DNA of 64,000 bases from NCBI GenBank assembly GCA_001038565.1, contig LFJO01000005.1:344764-408763 (forward strand), written 5' to 3'. The notes under the pieces were generated by a model. That model saw nothing but the letters and a program-made list of their open reading frames with translations. It had not been told where the DNA came from and did no database searches. Shown here one piece after another: positions 45,680 to 54,390 of the stretch. Source of the stretch: Alkalihalobacillus pseudalcaliphilus (GTDB lineage Bacteria; Bacillota; Bacilli; Bacillales; Bacillaceae_D). Position 1 is the stretch's first letter. Each line of letters opens with the position of its first letter. Position numbers and translations under genes: made by a program.

Positions 45680-45724
45680 ACTTTCATCTTTGTTGGTGGC
45701 GAAGTGAATCGGGCTTCGCCATGT
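45680..45724 (+). repeat. TATGAAAG-family repeat, truncated copy
   Basis: ACTACTTTCATCTTTGTTGG, GGCGAAG-tgaatcggg-CTTCGCC stem, CATGTG. It ends 10 bases before the stop of the convergent metallo-hydrolase gene and may supply its terminator hairpin. Confidence 0.75.
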
Positions 45725-45734
45725 GCGATTGAAA

Positions 45735-46706
45735 TCAGCTTTTAGAACAGGCTATATAAATAGCAATCTGAGTCTGTGGGTGGAGCCGTTTTTCAATGAG
45801 GCCATTATACTCTAAATAATCAAGGTGACCAATGACCTCAGACATGACAAGTGGAAATTGGCTTTGATAACGGTGTGCATACATCTCAAGTGCAATTGCA
45901 TTACCTGTTTGAAAGCCTTGGCGAATTAACTTTAGAATACGCTCTGCTTTTTGATTAATTTGTTCAATTCGTTTTTGAATTAACTCCTGAGGAGAATCGA
46001 TTACTTGGCCATGACCGGCATACACTCTGGATAAAGGGAGTTTCAAACATTTTTCTAATGAGTGCTTATGTTCAATTAACGTTAAGAGGCGATTCCCTTG
46101 TTGGTCTGGTTCAACAAGGGCATTGCTAGAAATGTGCTCAATCAATAAATCTCCTCCAAATAAGATTTGCTGTTCTCTTAAATAAAAACCAACTTGATCC
46201 GGTGCGTGTCCCGGGAAAGTGACTACTTCAAAATCTTCATATTGTGTAGGTATTGTTTGTAAGTCTACGTCAATTTTTTGCTTCGCATTATCCATTATCG
46301 CTTTCTGTAAATACTTAATTTGCCTCTGTCCAGCTTCATTACAGTCCATTTCCCGATAAAGTTTTTCAAAAAAATCAATACGTGTTTGTAAAAAATCTAG
46401 GTCCCTTTTTAAACGGGGGAAGGCGATAGGGTGTACATAGACAGGCAGTGAATGCTGCTTCGTTATGTAGTTAACTAAACCAACATGATCAATATGGTGG
46501 TGAGTTAGTAAAATAGCAGTTAGATCATTTAATGAAAAGCCAAATTGTTGTAAAGCGGAATCAAAGGCTTTTTCGTATTTAGGATGGTGATAACCGGCAT
46601 CAATTAACAAGAGTTTTTGATTCATTTTTACAAGATACATGTTAATTGAATGTAAGCCCGATGTTTCTTCATTAATCATGATTGGAAAAATTTGTTGTTC
46701 ATCCAT
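45735..46706 (-). CDS. Metallo-beta-lactamase-fold hydrolase
   Basis: A 323-aa MBL-fold protein. The metal motif LTHHHIDHVG gives H69, H71, D73 and H74; further ligands are expected in FPGHAPDQ (about 164-171), GGDLLIEH and YAGHG (about 230). The C-terminal region, LMSEVIGHLDYLEYNGLI-type, looks like a winged-helix or BLACT-like tail often seen in MBL proteins. The substrate is unknown; hydroxyacylglutathione- or lactonase-like activities are possibilities. It is read divergently from tcdA. Confidence 0.85.
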   Translation of the reverse strand: MDEQQIFPIMINEETSGLHSINMYLVKMNQKLLLIDAGYHHPKYEKAFDSALQQFGFSLNDLTAILLTHHHIDHVGLVNYITKQHSLPVYVHPIAFPRLKRDLDFLQTRIDFFEKLYREMDCNEAGQRQIKYLQKAIMDNAKQKIDVDLQTIPTQYEDFEVVTFPGHAPDQVGFYLREQQILFGGDLLIEHISSNALVEPDQQGNRLLTLIEHKHSLEKCLKLPLSRVYAGHGQVIDSPQELIQKRIEQINQKAERILKLIRQGFQTGNAIALEMYAHRYQSQFPLVMSEVIGHLDYLEYNGLIEKRLHPQTQIAIYIACSKS

Positions 46707-46814
46707 TGGTTACCTCCGACCTTAGATAAGGGGCATTTTGAGTATATTACTTTTATTCTAATTGTACAAAAAGAGTAAAGTCTAGTAAAACCGTTGCTCA
46801 AGTATGATGTAATG

Positions 46815-46909
46815 TTGTAAGTAAGAAAGCGAGTGAGGAGTACCCTATATGAACTGTGTTAGGTTTTTTACGTATAGTTACTCACTACATTGTCTTAAAT
46901 TACTTACAA
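46815..46909. other. Long-range inverted repeat between the MBL gene and tcdA
   Basis: TTGTAAGTAA (46815-46824) and TTACTTACAA (46900-46909) pair perfectly. Inside, AGTGAG and CTCACT can also pair. It may be a leader structure or a double operator in this divergent region (46707-47028). No clear promoter was identified. Confidence 0.45.
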
Positions 46910-47028
46910 TGGAAAGCCGTTTAATTGTAGTTACTCAGCGACTTGTAAATGTTTTAGACTTTTCTAAGTGGCTATGATATAGTCAAAAACGTACACATAT
47001 CGATTGTTTGGAAGGGGTTATTGAAAGA

Positions 47029-47793
47029 ATGCTACATCAATTTTCACGAAATGAATTAGCGATCGGACATGATGGTTTGGATCGTTTAAAAAATAGCACC
47101 GTAGCAGTACTCGGAATTGGAGGCGTTGGTTCTTTTTCAGCAGAAGCACTAGCACGTTCTGGAGTCGGAAGATTAGTGCTAGTCGATAAAGACGACGTTG
47201 ATATTACTAATGTTAATCGTCAAATTCATGCTTTAGTTTCAACGGTAGGTCGTCAAAAAGTGGAGCTTATGAAAGAAAGAATCGCCGATATTAACCCTAA
47301 CTGTGAAGTGATTGCTTTAAAAATGTTTTACACAGAAGACACGTATGAGCAATTTTTCTCTTATGGGTTAGATTATGTTATTGATGCAAGTGATACGATC
47401 TCATATAAAATCCATCTCATTAAAGAATGTCTTTCACGAAAAATCCCGATTATTTCTAGTATGGGAGCAGCGAACAAAATGGATCCAACTCGTTTGCGTG
47501 TGACGGATATTTCTAAAACAAGTTACGATCCCATTGCTAAAGTCATTCGCACAAAATTACGAAAAGAGGGCATTCATAAAGGTGTCGAAGTTGTCTTTTC
47601 AGATGAACGTCCGATCAAAATTCGTGAAGATATACGAAAAGAAATCGTCTCAGAAGCGGCTGAAGAAGGGAAAATTCGTAAAGCCAAAATGCCACCTTCA
47701 TCGAATGCATTTGTACCTTCCGTTGCTGGACTGATTATGGCTGGCCATGTCATTACAAATTTACTAAACGGAATTGAAATATCAAGAGCATAA
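47029..47793 (+). CDS. tcdA: tRNA threonylcarbamoyladenosine dehydratase
   Basis: A 254-aa E1-like (ThiF family) enzyme that dehydrates t6A37 of tRNA to cyclic t6A. ATP site VAVLGIGGVGSFSAEALARSG (about 24-44), then DKDDVDITNVNRQ and the DASDT motif. C-terminal KAKMPPSSNAFVPSVAGLI is typical. ATG 47029 agrees with B. subtilis YrvM in start (MLHQFSRNELAIG) and length. Its Shine-Dalgarno AAGGGG lies 11 bases upstream, rather far. An in-frame TTG at 47008 lacks a site. Confidence 0.94.
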   Translation: MLHQFSRNELAIGHDGLDRLKNSTVAVLGIGGVGSFSAEALARSGVGRLVLVDKDDVDITNVNRQIHALVSTVGRQKVELMKERIADINPNCEVIALKMFYTEDTYEQFFSYGLDYVIDASDTISYKIHLIKECLSRKIPIISSMGAANKMDPTRLRVTDISKTSYDPIAKVIRTKLRKEGIHKGVEVVFSDERPIKIREDIRKEIVSEAAEEGKIRKAKMPPSSNAFVPSVAGLIMAGHVITNLLNGIEISRA

Positions 47794-47805
47794 TGAAGAT
47801 ATCAG

Positions 47806-47846
47806 CAGCTTTGTCTAGAGTTAAATCTAGATAAAGCTGTTTTTTC
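47806..47846 (+). terminator. Intrinsic terminator after tcdA
   Basis: CAGCTTTGTCTAGA pairs with TCTAGATAAAGCTG, one mismatch, followed by T6. Confidence 0.9.
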
Positions 47847-47975
47847 TTTGTATCCGTATAGCTCAAGTTGTTCTATTCTAAAAATGATCGGATATTTATA
47901 ACAGGTAGGTGTAACCTTTGCCTTTGAATTTATAAGAAAACGATAACTTCTGTAGAAGCATTTTATGATAAAAGG

Positions 47976-48004
47976 TTGAAATATTTTGATTACTTCATTA
48001 TACT
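47976..48004 (+). promoter_or_regulatory. Sigma-A promoter of lutABC
   Basis: TTGAAA, 17 bp, TATACT. The predicted start is near 48011. Confidence 0.75.
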
Positions 48005-48021
48005 GAGAGCAATTACATGAA

Positions 48022-48034
48022 GTGATCAGATCAC
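48022..48034. promoter_or_regulatory. Probable GntR/FadR-type operator of lutABC
   Basis: GTGATCAGATCAC is a perfect 6-1-6 palindrome about 11-24 bases after the predicted start, where a bound repressor would block transcription. LutR, the known lutABC repressor, is of this family. No lutR gene is in the window. Confidence 0.6.
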
Positions 48035-48064
48035 CTTATCAATAATGAGAGAGAGGGAATCAGA

Positions 48065-48781
48065 ATGAAAGTCTCGCTATTTATCACTTGTTTGAGTGAT
48101 ATCTTCTATACAGAAGTAGGAAAGGATGTTGTTGACGTATTAGAACGGCTTGGGTGTGAGATCGATTTCCCTAAGCAACAAACTTGCTGTGGTCAGCCTG
48201 CTTATAATAGTGGCTATCAAAAAGAAACAAGGGTTGTTGCTAAAAATATGATTCAAGCATTTGAACATGCTGAATATGTCGTATCACCATCTGGCTCGTG
48301 TGCAGCCATGTTTCATGAATACCCCCATCTTTTTAAAGATGATCAGGAGTGGAAAGAAAGAGCGAAAGCGTTAGCTAATAAAACGTTTGAATTCACGCAA
48401 TTTATTGTTGATGTATTAAAAGTGAAAGATGTGGGAGCAAAGCTTTCAGTAAAGGCTACATATCATACCTCCTGTCATATGACACGTTTATTAGGAGTGA
48501 AGGAAGCACCGCTGATTTTATTAGAAAACGTGGAAGGGTTAGAATTTACAAACTTACCTAATAAGGAGAATTGCTGTGGATTTGGCGGAACTTTCTCTGT
48601 GAAAATGGTGCCTATTTCTGAACAGATGGTCAACGAAAAAGTTGCCCATGTAGAATCTACCAACGCAGAAGTTCTCATTGGGGCTGACTGTGGTTGCTTA
48701 ATGAATATTGGTGGAAGGATCGATCGTCAAGGAAAACCGATAAAAACAATGCACATTGCACAAGTCTTAAATTCTAGATAA
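48065..48781 (+). CDS. lutA: L-lactate oxidation complex subunit LutA
   Basis: A 238-aa (Fe-S)-binding protein of the CCG family. Two cysteine-rich CCG domains are visible: [11 protein letters not shown] (about 38-48) with SPSGSCAAM, and [10 protein letters not shown] (about 164-173) with GADCGCLMN. LutA, LutB and LutC together oxidise L-lactate to pyruvate, supporting growth on lactate and biofilm formation in B. subtilis. GAGAGAGGGA precedes ATG 48065. lutB follows 18 bases after the stop. Confidence 0.94.
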   Translation: MKVSLFITCLSDIFYTEVGKDVVDVLERLGCEIDFPKQQTCCGQPAYNSGYQKETRVVAKNMIQAFEHAEYVVSPSGSCAAMFHEYPHLFKDDQEWKERAKALANKTFEFTQFIVDVLKVKDVGAKLSVKATYHTSCHMTRLLGVKEAPLILLENVEGLEFTNLPNKENCCGFGGTFSVKMVPISEQMVNEKVAHVESTNAEVLIGADCGCLMNIGGRIDRQGKPIKTMHIAQVLNSR

Positions 48782-48799
48782 ATAGGGAGCGAATGTAGT

Positions 48800-50230
48800 A
48801 TGGCCATGAAGATTGGAAATCAGGATTTTAATCGTCGGGTTGATATAGGTGTTAAAGACACTTTTATGCGGAACGCGGTCGTTTCTGCACAAGAACGTTT
48901 AAAGAACGGAAGAATTCATGCAGCTGAAGAGTTAGGGAATTGGGAGGACTGGCGTGATTTGGCAGAAGAGATACGTCAGCATACTTTAGAAAATTTGGAT
49001 TTTTATTTAGAACAGCTAGCCGAAAATGTGACGAAACAAGGTGGTCATGTCTTTTTTGCGGAAACGGCAGAGGAAGCCAATGAGTATATAAGGCATGTAG
49101 CAAAAGAGAAAGAAGCTAAAAAGATTATTAAATCAAAATCAATGGTAACTGAGGAAATTTCGATGAATGAAGCATTAGAAGAACTTGGCTGTGAAGTGAT
49201 TGAAACAGATCTAGGTGAATACATCTTACAAATTGACGATCATGATCCACCATCACATATTGTCGCACCAGCCCTTCACAAAAATAAGGAGCAAATTCGT
49301 GAAACATTTCAAGTGAAAAAGGGCTATACAAAGTCTTCCAAGCCTGAAGAGCTCGCTTTATTTGCCCGTGAACAGTTACGTGGTGAATTTTTAACAGCAG
49401 ACTTAGGTATCACAGGTTGTAACTTTGCTGTTGCGGAAACGGGGAGTATTTCTCTTGTTACAAATGAAGGAAATGCACGCTTAGCTTCATCATTACCTAA
49501 AACGCAAATAACGGTGATGGGGATGGAACGAATTGTTCCCACTTATCAAGAGCTGGATATTTTAGTGAGTATGCTTTGTCGAAGTGCGGTTGGGCAAAAG
49601 TTAACCAGTTATGTAACAGGATTAACAGGACCCAAAGGTGACGATGAAGTTGACGGACCGGAAGAATTTCATCTAGTTATCGTCGATAATGGACGATCAA
49701 ACATTTTAGGGACAGAGTTTCAGTCTGCCTTACAATGTATTCGTTGTGCAGCCTGTATAAATGTATGTCCTATTTATCGTCATATTGGTGGTCATGCCTA
49801 TGGTTCAATTTATCCTGGACCAATCGGTGCGGTTTTATCACCATTATTAGGTGGATATGATGATTATAAAGAGCTTCCATATGCATCAAGCTTATGTGCC
49901 GCCTGTACAGATGCGTGCCCGGTTAAAATCCCTTTACATGATCTCTTAATTCAACATCGTCGTCAAATTGTTGAGGAACAAGGTAGGGCGTCTGTTGGTG
50001 AGAAGTTGGCAATGAAAGGGTTTGGTATCGCAGCAAGCTCACCGAAGTTTTTTAGTAGTGCTAGTAAGTTTGCACCAACCGTGATGGGACCATTTTCGAA
50101 AGATGGAAAAATTTCAAAAGGGCCAGGTCCTGTGAAGCCTTGGACAGATATTCGTGATTTCCCTGAACCGGCGAAACAATCTTTCCGAAATTGGTTTGAA
50201 AAACGAGACAAAAAGGGTGAAAATTCATGA
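48800..50230 (+). CDS. lutB: L-lactate oxidation complex subunit LutB
   Basis: A 476-aa protein with an N-terminal LUD domain and two [4Fe-4S] ferredoxin motifs. Ligands are C313, C316, C319 and C323 in [11 protein letters not shown], and C366, C369 and C373 in [10 protein letters not shown]-terminal DUF3390-like tail follows. It shuttles electrons from lactate. Its last four bases overlap the lutC start (ATGA), so translation is coupled. Confidence 0.95.
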   Translation: MAMKIGNQDFNRRVDIGVKDTFMRNAVVSAQERLKNGRIHAAEELGNWEDWRDLAEEIRQHTLENLDFYLEQLAENVTKQGGHVFFAETAEEANEYIRHVAKEKEAKKIIKSKSMVTEEISMNEALEELGCEVIETDLGEYILQIDDHDPPSHIVAPALHKNKEQIRETFQVKKGYTKSSKPEELALFAREQLRGEFLTADLGITGCNFAVAETGSISLVTNEGNARLASSLPKTQITVMGMERIVPTYQELDILVSMLCRSAVGQKLTSYVTGLTGPKGDDEVDGPEEFHLVIVDNGRSNILGTEFQSALQCIRCAACINVCPIYRHIGGHAYGSIYPGPIGAVLSPLLGGYDDYKELPYASSLCAACTDACPVKIPLHDLLIQHRRQIVEEQGRASVGEKLAMKGFGIAASSPKFFSSASKFAPTVMGPFSKDGKISKGPGPVKPWTDIRDFPEPAKQSFRNWFEKRDKKGENS

Positions 50231-50946
50231 CGAAAGGGACTATTTATAATCAGGATACTTTTTTAGCTACTATAGCTTCTCGTTTAGGGAGAGAGCGTAA
50301 GCGTGATGGAGTTGTGCGTCCGCAATGGACAAAGGAACCGCAGCGTCAAGTGTTTGCCGATGAAACACCGGTTCAATTAGTGGAACGCCTGCAGGAACAA
50401 TGTTCAAGAATTCATACGACTTTTGAGCGCGTTACACAAGCTGGTTTAGCCAAGAAATTACATGAGGTTCTATCCCGTTATGATGGAAAAGAAGTCGTTT
50501 ATTGGGATGATGAGCGTTTTGAAACTTTCGGTGTGAAATCAGCCTTTGCAAGTTATCCGGTTGAGGGAGCCATATTTCATGAATGGGACCCTGCTAAGAG
50601 AGAAGAGAATATAAAAATAGCCGAGAGAGCCGACGTCGGGATTACTTTTTCTGATATGACCTTAGCAGAATCAGGGACGGTCGTGTTAATAAGTAATGAT
50701 AGAAAAGGGCGCTCTGTGAGTTTATTACCGACAAGTTATATCGCTATTATTCCAAAAAGCACAATTGTACCTCGTATGACACAAGCCACGGATATGTTAC
50801 ATGAGCTTGCTCAAGAGAAAGAGCGCTTTCCAAGCTGTGTGAACTTTATTTCTGGACCGAGTAATAGTGCAGATATAGAGATGAATTTAGTTGTGGGTGT
50901 GCATGGGCCAATTCGGGCGACGTATATAATCATTGATGATCAGTAA
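50227..50946 (+). CDS. lutC: L-lactate oxidation complex subunit LutC
   Basis: A 239-aa LUD-domain protein, third subunit of the lactate oxidation system. Recognisable segments are [39 protein letters not shown] and the C-terminal [20 protein letters not shown], all diagnostic for the family. It overlaps lutB by 4 bases and ends in a symmetrical terminator shared with rsfA. Confidence 0.94.
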   Translation: MTKGTIYNQDTFLATIASRLGRERKRDGVVRPQWTKEPQRQVFADETPVQLVERLQEQCSRIHTTFERVTQAGLAKKLHEVLSRYDGKEVVYWDDERFETFGVKSAFASYPVEGAIFHEWDPAKREENIKIAERADVGITFSDMTLAESGTVVLISNDRKGRSVSLLPTSYIAIIPKSTIVPRMTQATDMLHELAQEKERFPSCVNFISGPSNSADIEMNLVVGVHGPIRATYIIIDDQ

Positions 50947-50973
50947 AAACCAAGCAACGTTGCTTGGTTTTTA
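50945..50973. terminator. Bidirectional terminator between lutC and rsfA
   Basis: AAAACCAAGCAACGTTGCTT ends a near-perfect palindrome AAAACCAAGCAAC/GTTGCTTGGTTTT, giving T-tracts on both strands. Confidence 0.9.
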
Positions 50974-50987
50974 TTATTGGATACTAT

Positions 50988-51620
50988 TTATTTAGCAACT
51001 CGTTCAAGGTTACCGTTCTTATCCATCTTAAAAGTTGGATGAGCTGTCTCTTCGTCATCCTCAAGAACAGCCATACGGCGAGCTCGATTCATAATTTGAA
51101 TAAGAGATTGGTAATCTTCTTCAATAATCGTAGAATCCTGTTTTAATTTTTGTAATTCCTTTTGTAGTTGAGAAACTTCCATTTTTAAACTCTCATTTTC
51201 CTTTTCAAGCACATCAGCCTTCACCTGCCACATAGAAGTCGATTGCTTGTTCTGAGCGAGTGATTGTAGATATTGAATAACATTTTGAATATCCATTTCT
51301 TCTGCCATTTCCGTTTGTAGTGGAGGTGTAAACTTCTTTGCCCACGTAGGGTTAGCAGGTGGTGCTGCATAATAATAGTTATAGCTGGAAGCTCTTTTAC
51401 GTTCTTTCCTCTCTTTTTTAGCTTGCTCAATTTGATTTAAATATTTCGCCCGGACGACGGCGTTCCAACGAAATCCACATGCTGCCGAAGTACGGTTAAG
51501 TTCATCTCCAACTTCATCAAAAGCCCTTAATTGAGTACTTCCCTCGGTAATATGGCGAAGCACAGTTTCCGCTAATAAAACATCGTCCTCGTGGGACCAA
51601 GCATCTTGTCTAACTTTCAT
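50988..51620 (-). CDS. rsfA: RsfA-family prespore transcription regulator
   Basis: A 210-aa protein. The N-terminal Myb/SANT-like DNA-binding domain (about 1-60) contains VRQDAWSHEDDVLLAETVLRHI and NRTSAACGFRWNAVVRAKY. A basic linker, KKERKERKRA, and a C-terminal coiled coil (about 125-170; LEKENESLKMEVSQLQKEL) follow. RsfA tunes sigma-F-dependent gene expression in the B. subtilis forespore. The start is taken at 51620 because AAGGAGATGA is correctly spaced for it; the ATG three codons upstream (51629) overlaps that site. Confidence 0.85.
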   Translation of the reverse strand: MKVRQDAWSHEDDVLLAETVLRHITEGSTQLRAFDEVGDELNRTSAACGFRWNAVVRAKYLNQIEQAKKERKERKRASSYNYYYAAPPANPTWAKKFTPPLQTEMAEEMDIQNVIQYLQSLAQNKQSTSMWQVKADVLEKENESLKMEVSQLQKELQKLKQDSTIIEEDYQSLIQIMNRARRMAVLEDDEETAHPTFKMDKNGNLERVAK

Positions 51621-51672
51621 TATTTTCATCTCCTTCAGTCTTTCTATCGTTTGTCTTTGATTTATAAGAGTT

Positions 51673-51701
51673 TTGACAAATTCACGTTTTTTATTTCTAC
51701 T
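51673..51701 (+). promoter_or_regulatory. Candidate promoter upstream of a short terminated transcript
   Basis: TTGACA, 17 bp, TCTACT (4 of 6). Together with the terminator at 51818-51852 it would produce an RNA of about 145 nt in front of the kinase gene. Confidence 0.35.
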
Positions 51702-51817
51702 AGTCTCTACTATGTCCAGATTCAGCTAGGAATATACGAGTCACTTAAAGAATTGTAGAAGTCGGGTAAGGATCATTTGTGATAACATCTCAATGGCCCT
51801 TAGTATTCAAAGAATTC

Positions 51818-51852
51818 AGAAGCAAACAAATTGTATTTTGCTTCTTTTTTTA
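51818..51852 (+). terminator. Intrinsic terminator in front of the sensor kinase gene
   Basis: AGAAGCAAA pairs with TTTGCTTCT, followed by T7. It is oriented toward the kinase although no + strand gene precedes it. It either ends a small RNA or attenuates kinase transcription. Nothing else is evident in 51621-51929. Confidence 0.75.
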
Positions 51853-51929
51853 TTGAAGGAGAACGTGTAGAATAAACGAGTAAGGGATAAAATTTGATTC
51901 CTTTCGACATTATTCGAGGGGAGATGCGG

Positions 51930-54083
51930 ATGTTTAAATCATTAAGAATGAAATTGCTTTTGTTTTTTATCGGTACAACATTTTTACCGTTACTTTTTAT
52001 TTCATATATTTCCTTTCAATCTCAAAAGCAAGATATAGAAAATCAACATAAGCAGCTCCTATACACATTAGGTGAAAGTGCTGCTGTTAATTTAGATGAT
52101 TTTATACAAGAACGATTTAGCGATGTGTATGCATTAAGTGAGAATCCGCTCATTATGGAGCGAGACGCGAATATAGAAGAGATTTCAGCAGAACTAAATA
52201 AATTTGTGCAAATTCATTCTCTGTATTATGGGGCCATTTTCCTTAATGAAGAGGGAGTTGTTATCGCTGATACCGATCAGACAATGGTTGGTACAGACCT
52301 GTCTTCTAGAGAATGGGTGCAAAATACATTAAATGGTGGTTTTTTCCTTTCAGATATTTATCAATCAGATATGATCCAAGGACCTATTCTTATATTATCT
52401 GCATCGGTAGAAGATGAATTAGGGAATGTAATCGGTGCTGTTTCGCCTTCTTTTAATTTAATTGAACTTTGGGAAAGAATTGAATTAATTACGCGACAGC
52501 AACAAAGCATTGGTTTAGGTGGCTTTGCTTTTTTAATGAACGGTGATGGGCACTTAATTGCTCACCCGGAGATTGATCGAATGACTGATTTTAATTATTT
52601 CCAAGCGAATAACCTCTCTCAAGAACAATTGAACCATATGGTTAGGAACAATTTGTATTTTGAAAATGAAGAGAGAGAGCATCATCAATATTTTGTGCAA
52701 CTAGATAAAACAAATGGTTTTGAGCATGACTGGTATATAGGAATATCGGTGCCAAAAAGTCATGTGGCAGAGCCGTTACAACAGCTAATCGGTAAGTATA
52801 TATTTCTCTTTAGCTGTGTATTTGTTATTGTTATTTTTGCGATTGTGAAATTATCCAATTATATTGTTAAGCCATTACAGAAACTAGTCTATGCCACGTC
52901 TGACTTTGCCTTTGGAAAAATCGTCGATCCATTATCAACGAACGCTTATCATGAGGTAAACACATTGACTCGTGCATTTAATATGATGACAAGGCGCCTA
53001 GTGGAACGTGAGAAGAGCCAACAAAAATCATCACTTATATTAGAGGCTACTAATAACGGCATATTCGCCTTTCAAAGAGATAGCCGCTTAATTACGACGT
53101 TTAATAAGACGTGTGAAGAGTTATTTGGAGTAAAAAAAGAAGCGGTCATAGGCTTGAGAATTGATGATTTAATTAAATATAACGAAGGCTTTGCTCAATT
53201 CATTTATTGTGCAAAGCTACACGATGCATTAGAAAAAAGGAAATTTAATGATCGTTATGAATTTTATTGTCAGCATAAGGAAGAAGCACGTTATTTCTTC
53301 ATGAGTGTTCAACCGCTGCCTTCAATGAATAACCAAGATGATTATGAAGGAATTTTGGTCGTATTTGATGATATTACCGATAAAAGAGAAATGGAGATGG
53401 AGCTTAATCGTTCTGAAAAACTGCAAATGGTTGGGCAATTGTCGGCAGGATTTGCCCATGAAATTCGAAACCCATTGACAACGATTCGTGGTTTTATGCA
53501 GGTTTTCAAAAGATCCGATGTGAACGTGGAGCAGCAAGAACATTATGATTTGATTTTGCAGGAAATTGACCGTGTGAACGATATTATTAGTGAGATGCTC
53601 AATATAGCTAATCCCAATGTTATAAGAAGTAAAGAAGAAACGAATATTAACGATGTAATTAAAGGGATTTTTTCTTTATATAAAACCGAGGCTGGTTGGC
53701 GTAGAACCCAAGTCATTCTTGAATTAGAGGATTTACCTACCTTATTTATAGAAAAAAATAAACTACACCAAATCATTATGAACCTAGTTAAAAATGGTTT
53801 AGAAGCGATCAATGTAGAAGGTGAACTGAAGATTCAAACCTATAAGTCTACAAATGGTGAGCAAGTTCTGATTAAGGTCATTGATAACGGAGAAGGTATG
53901 GATGAACGTACACTCGATAAACTGGGCACGCCATTTTTTACAACAAAAGAGTCTGGAACTGGATTAGGAATCATCACATGCTTCCGACTCGTAGAAGATC
54001 TTGGTGGGACCTTAAACGTTAAAAGTGAAAAAGAAAAAGGCACCATTTTCACAATTGAACTTCCGAACAAAAGAAGCAGTTAA
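51930..54083 (+). CDS. Orphan sensor histidine kinase with dCACHE, HAMP and PAS domains (sporulation kinase type)
   Basis: A 717-aa membrane kinase. Helix 1 is about 8-27 and helix 2 about 285-306, bounding an extracellular double-CACHE sensor. A HAMP (about 307-360), a PAS domain (about 368-485), a HisKA with H510 in GFAHEIRNPLTTIRG and a HATPase (NLVKNGLEA, DNGEGMD, GTGLG) follow. The H-box closely resembles that of the B. subtilis sporulation kinases KinA-E, and no response regulator is adjacent. Input to the Spo0F-Spo0B-Spo0A relay is therefore plausible, though inferred. ATG 51930 has GAGGGGAGA at good spacing. The stop TAA lies inside a family A repeat unit. Confidence 0.85.
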   Translation: MFKSLRMKLLLFFIGTTFLPLLFISYISFQSQKQDIENQHKQLLYTLGESAAVNLDDFIQERFSDVYALSENPLIMERDANIEEISAELNKFVQIHSLYYGAIFLNEEGVVIADTDQTMVGTDLSSREWVQNTLNGGFFLSDIYQSDMIQGPILILSASVEDELGNVIGAVSPSFNLIELWERIELITRQQQSIGLGGFAFLMNGDGHLIAHPEIDRMTDFNYFQANNLSQEQLNHMVRNNLYFENEEREHHQYFVQLDKTNGFEHDWYIGISVPKSHVAEPLQQLIGKYIFLFSCVFVIVIFAIVKLSNYIVKPLQKLVYATSDFAFGKIVDPLSTNAYHEVNTLTRAFNMMTRRLVEREKSQQKSSLILEATNNGIFAFQRDSRLITTFNKTCEELFGVKKEAVIGLRIDDLIKYNEGFAQFIYCAKLHDALEKRKFNDRYEFYCQHKEEARYFFMSVQPLPSMNNQDDYEGILVVFDDITDKREMEMELNRSEKLQMVGQLSAGFAHEIRNPLTTIRGFMQVFKRSDVNVEQQEHYDLILQEIDRVNDIISEMLNIANPNVIRSKEETNINDVIKGIFSLYKTEAGWRRTQVILELEDLPTLFIEKNKLHQIIMNLVKNGLEAINVEGELKIQTYKSTNGEQVLIKVIDNGEGMDERTLDKLGTPFFTTKESGTGLGIITCFRLVEDLGGTLNVKSEKEKGTIFTIELPNKRSS

Positions 54084-54130
54084 TGTGAAGATACGGAGGC
54101 AGGAAGAGTGGGTATCTGTACAAAGAACGT
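54075..54130 (+). repeat. Solo family A hairpin unit overlapping the kinase stop codon
   Basis: GCAGTTAATGTGAAGATACG, GAGGCAGGAAGAGTGG, GTATCTGTACAAAGAACG. The linker's GTTAATG supplies the TAA stop of the kinase at 54081-54083. The arms pair TGTGAAGATAC with GTATCTGTACA, imperfectly. Confidence 0.8.
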
Positions 54131-54191
54131 TAAACATATGTTCCTAAATTAAAAGACCATTCATCACCCAATATTAAGGAGCGAGCATCAG

Positions 54192-54346
54192 GACTGTTCA
54201 AACTGTTGGCACGTTTACAACTCGATCAGCATTAGGAGTCGGCCTGAACAAACAGGGAGCACTGTCCTACTAAGGGCATGGATCGCTAGATGGATGACGA
54301 GCTAACTTCACGGCACAAACTATCGCCCATAAGCAACTTTTATATA
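54192..54346. repeat. Dispersed element D, copy 2 (inverted relative to 45521)
   Basis: GACTGTTCAAACTGTTGGCA, CGTTTACAACTCGATC, CATTAGGAGTCGGCCTGA, GGGAGCACTGTCCTACTAAG, CTTCACGGCACAAACTATCG, CCCATAAGCAACTTTTATA. It is the reverse complement of 45521-45674 with modest divergence. It abuts the rarA terminator. Confidence 0.8.
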
Positions 54347-54390
54347 AAAGAGCAACCAGCAGCAATTAACTATTCTGCTAGTTGCTCTTT
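54347..54390. terminator. Terminator of rarA, possibly bidirectional
   Basis: AAAGAGCAACCAGCAG pairs with CTGCTAGTTGCTCTTT (one mismatch). On the minus strand it is followed by TTATATAAAAG. Confidence 0.82.

Noticed and set aside
45521-45727. Insertion-sequence remnant with transposase fragment
   Set aside because: No translated frame on either strand resembles a transposase, and the copies are conserved as structured non-coding sequence.
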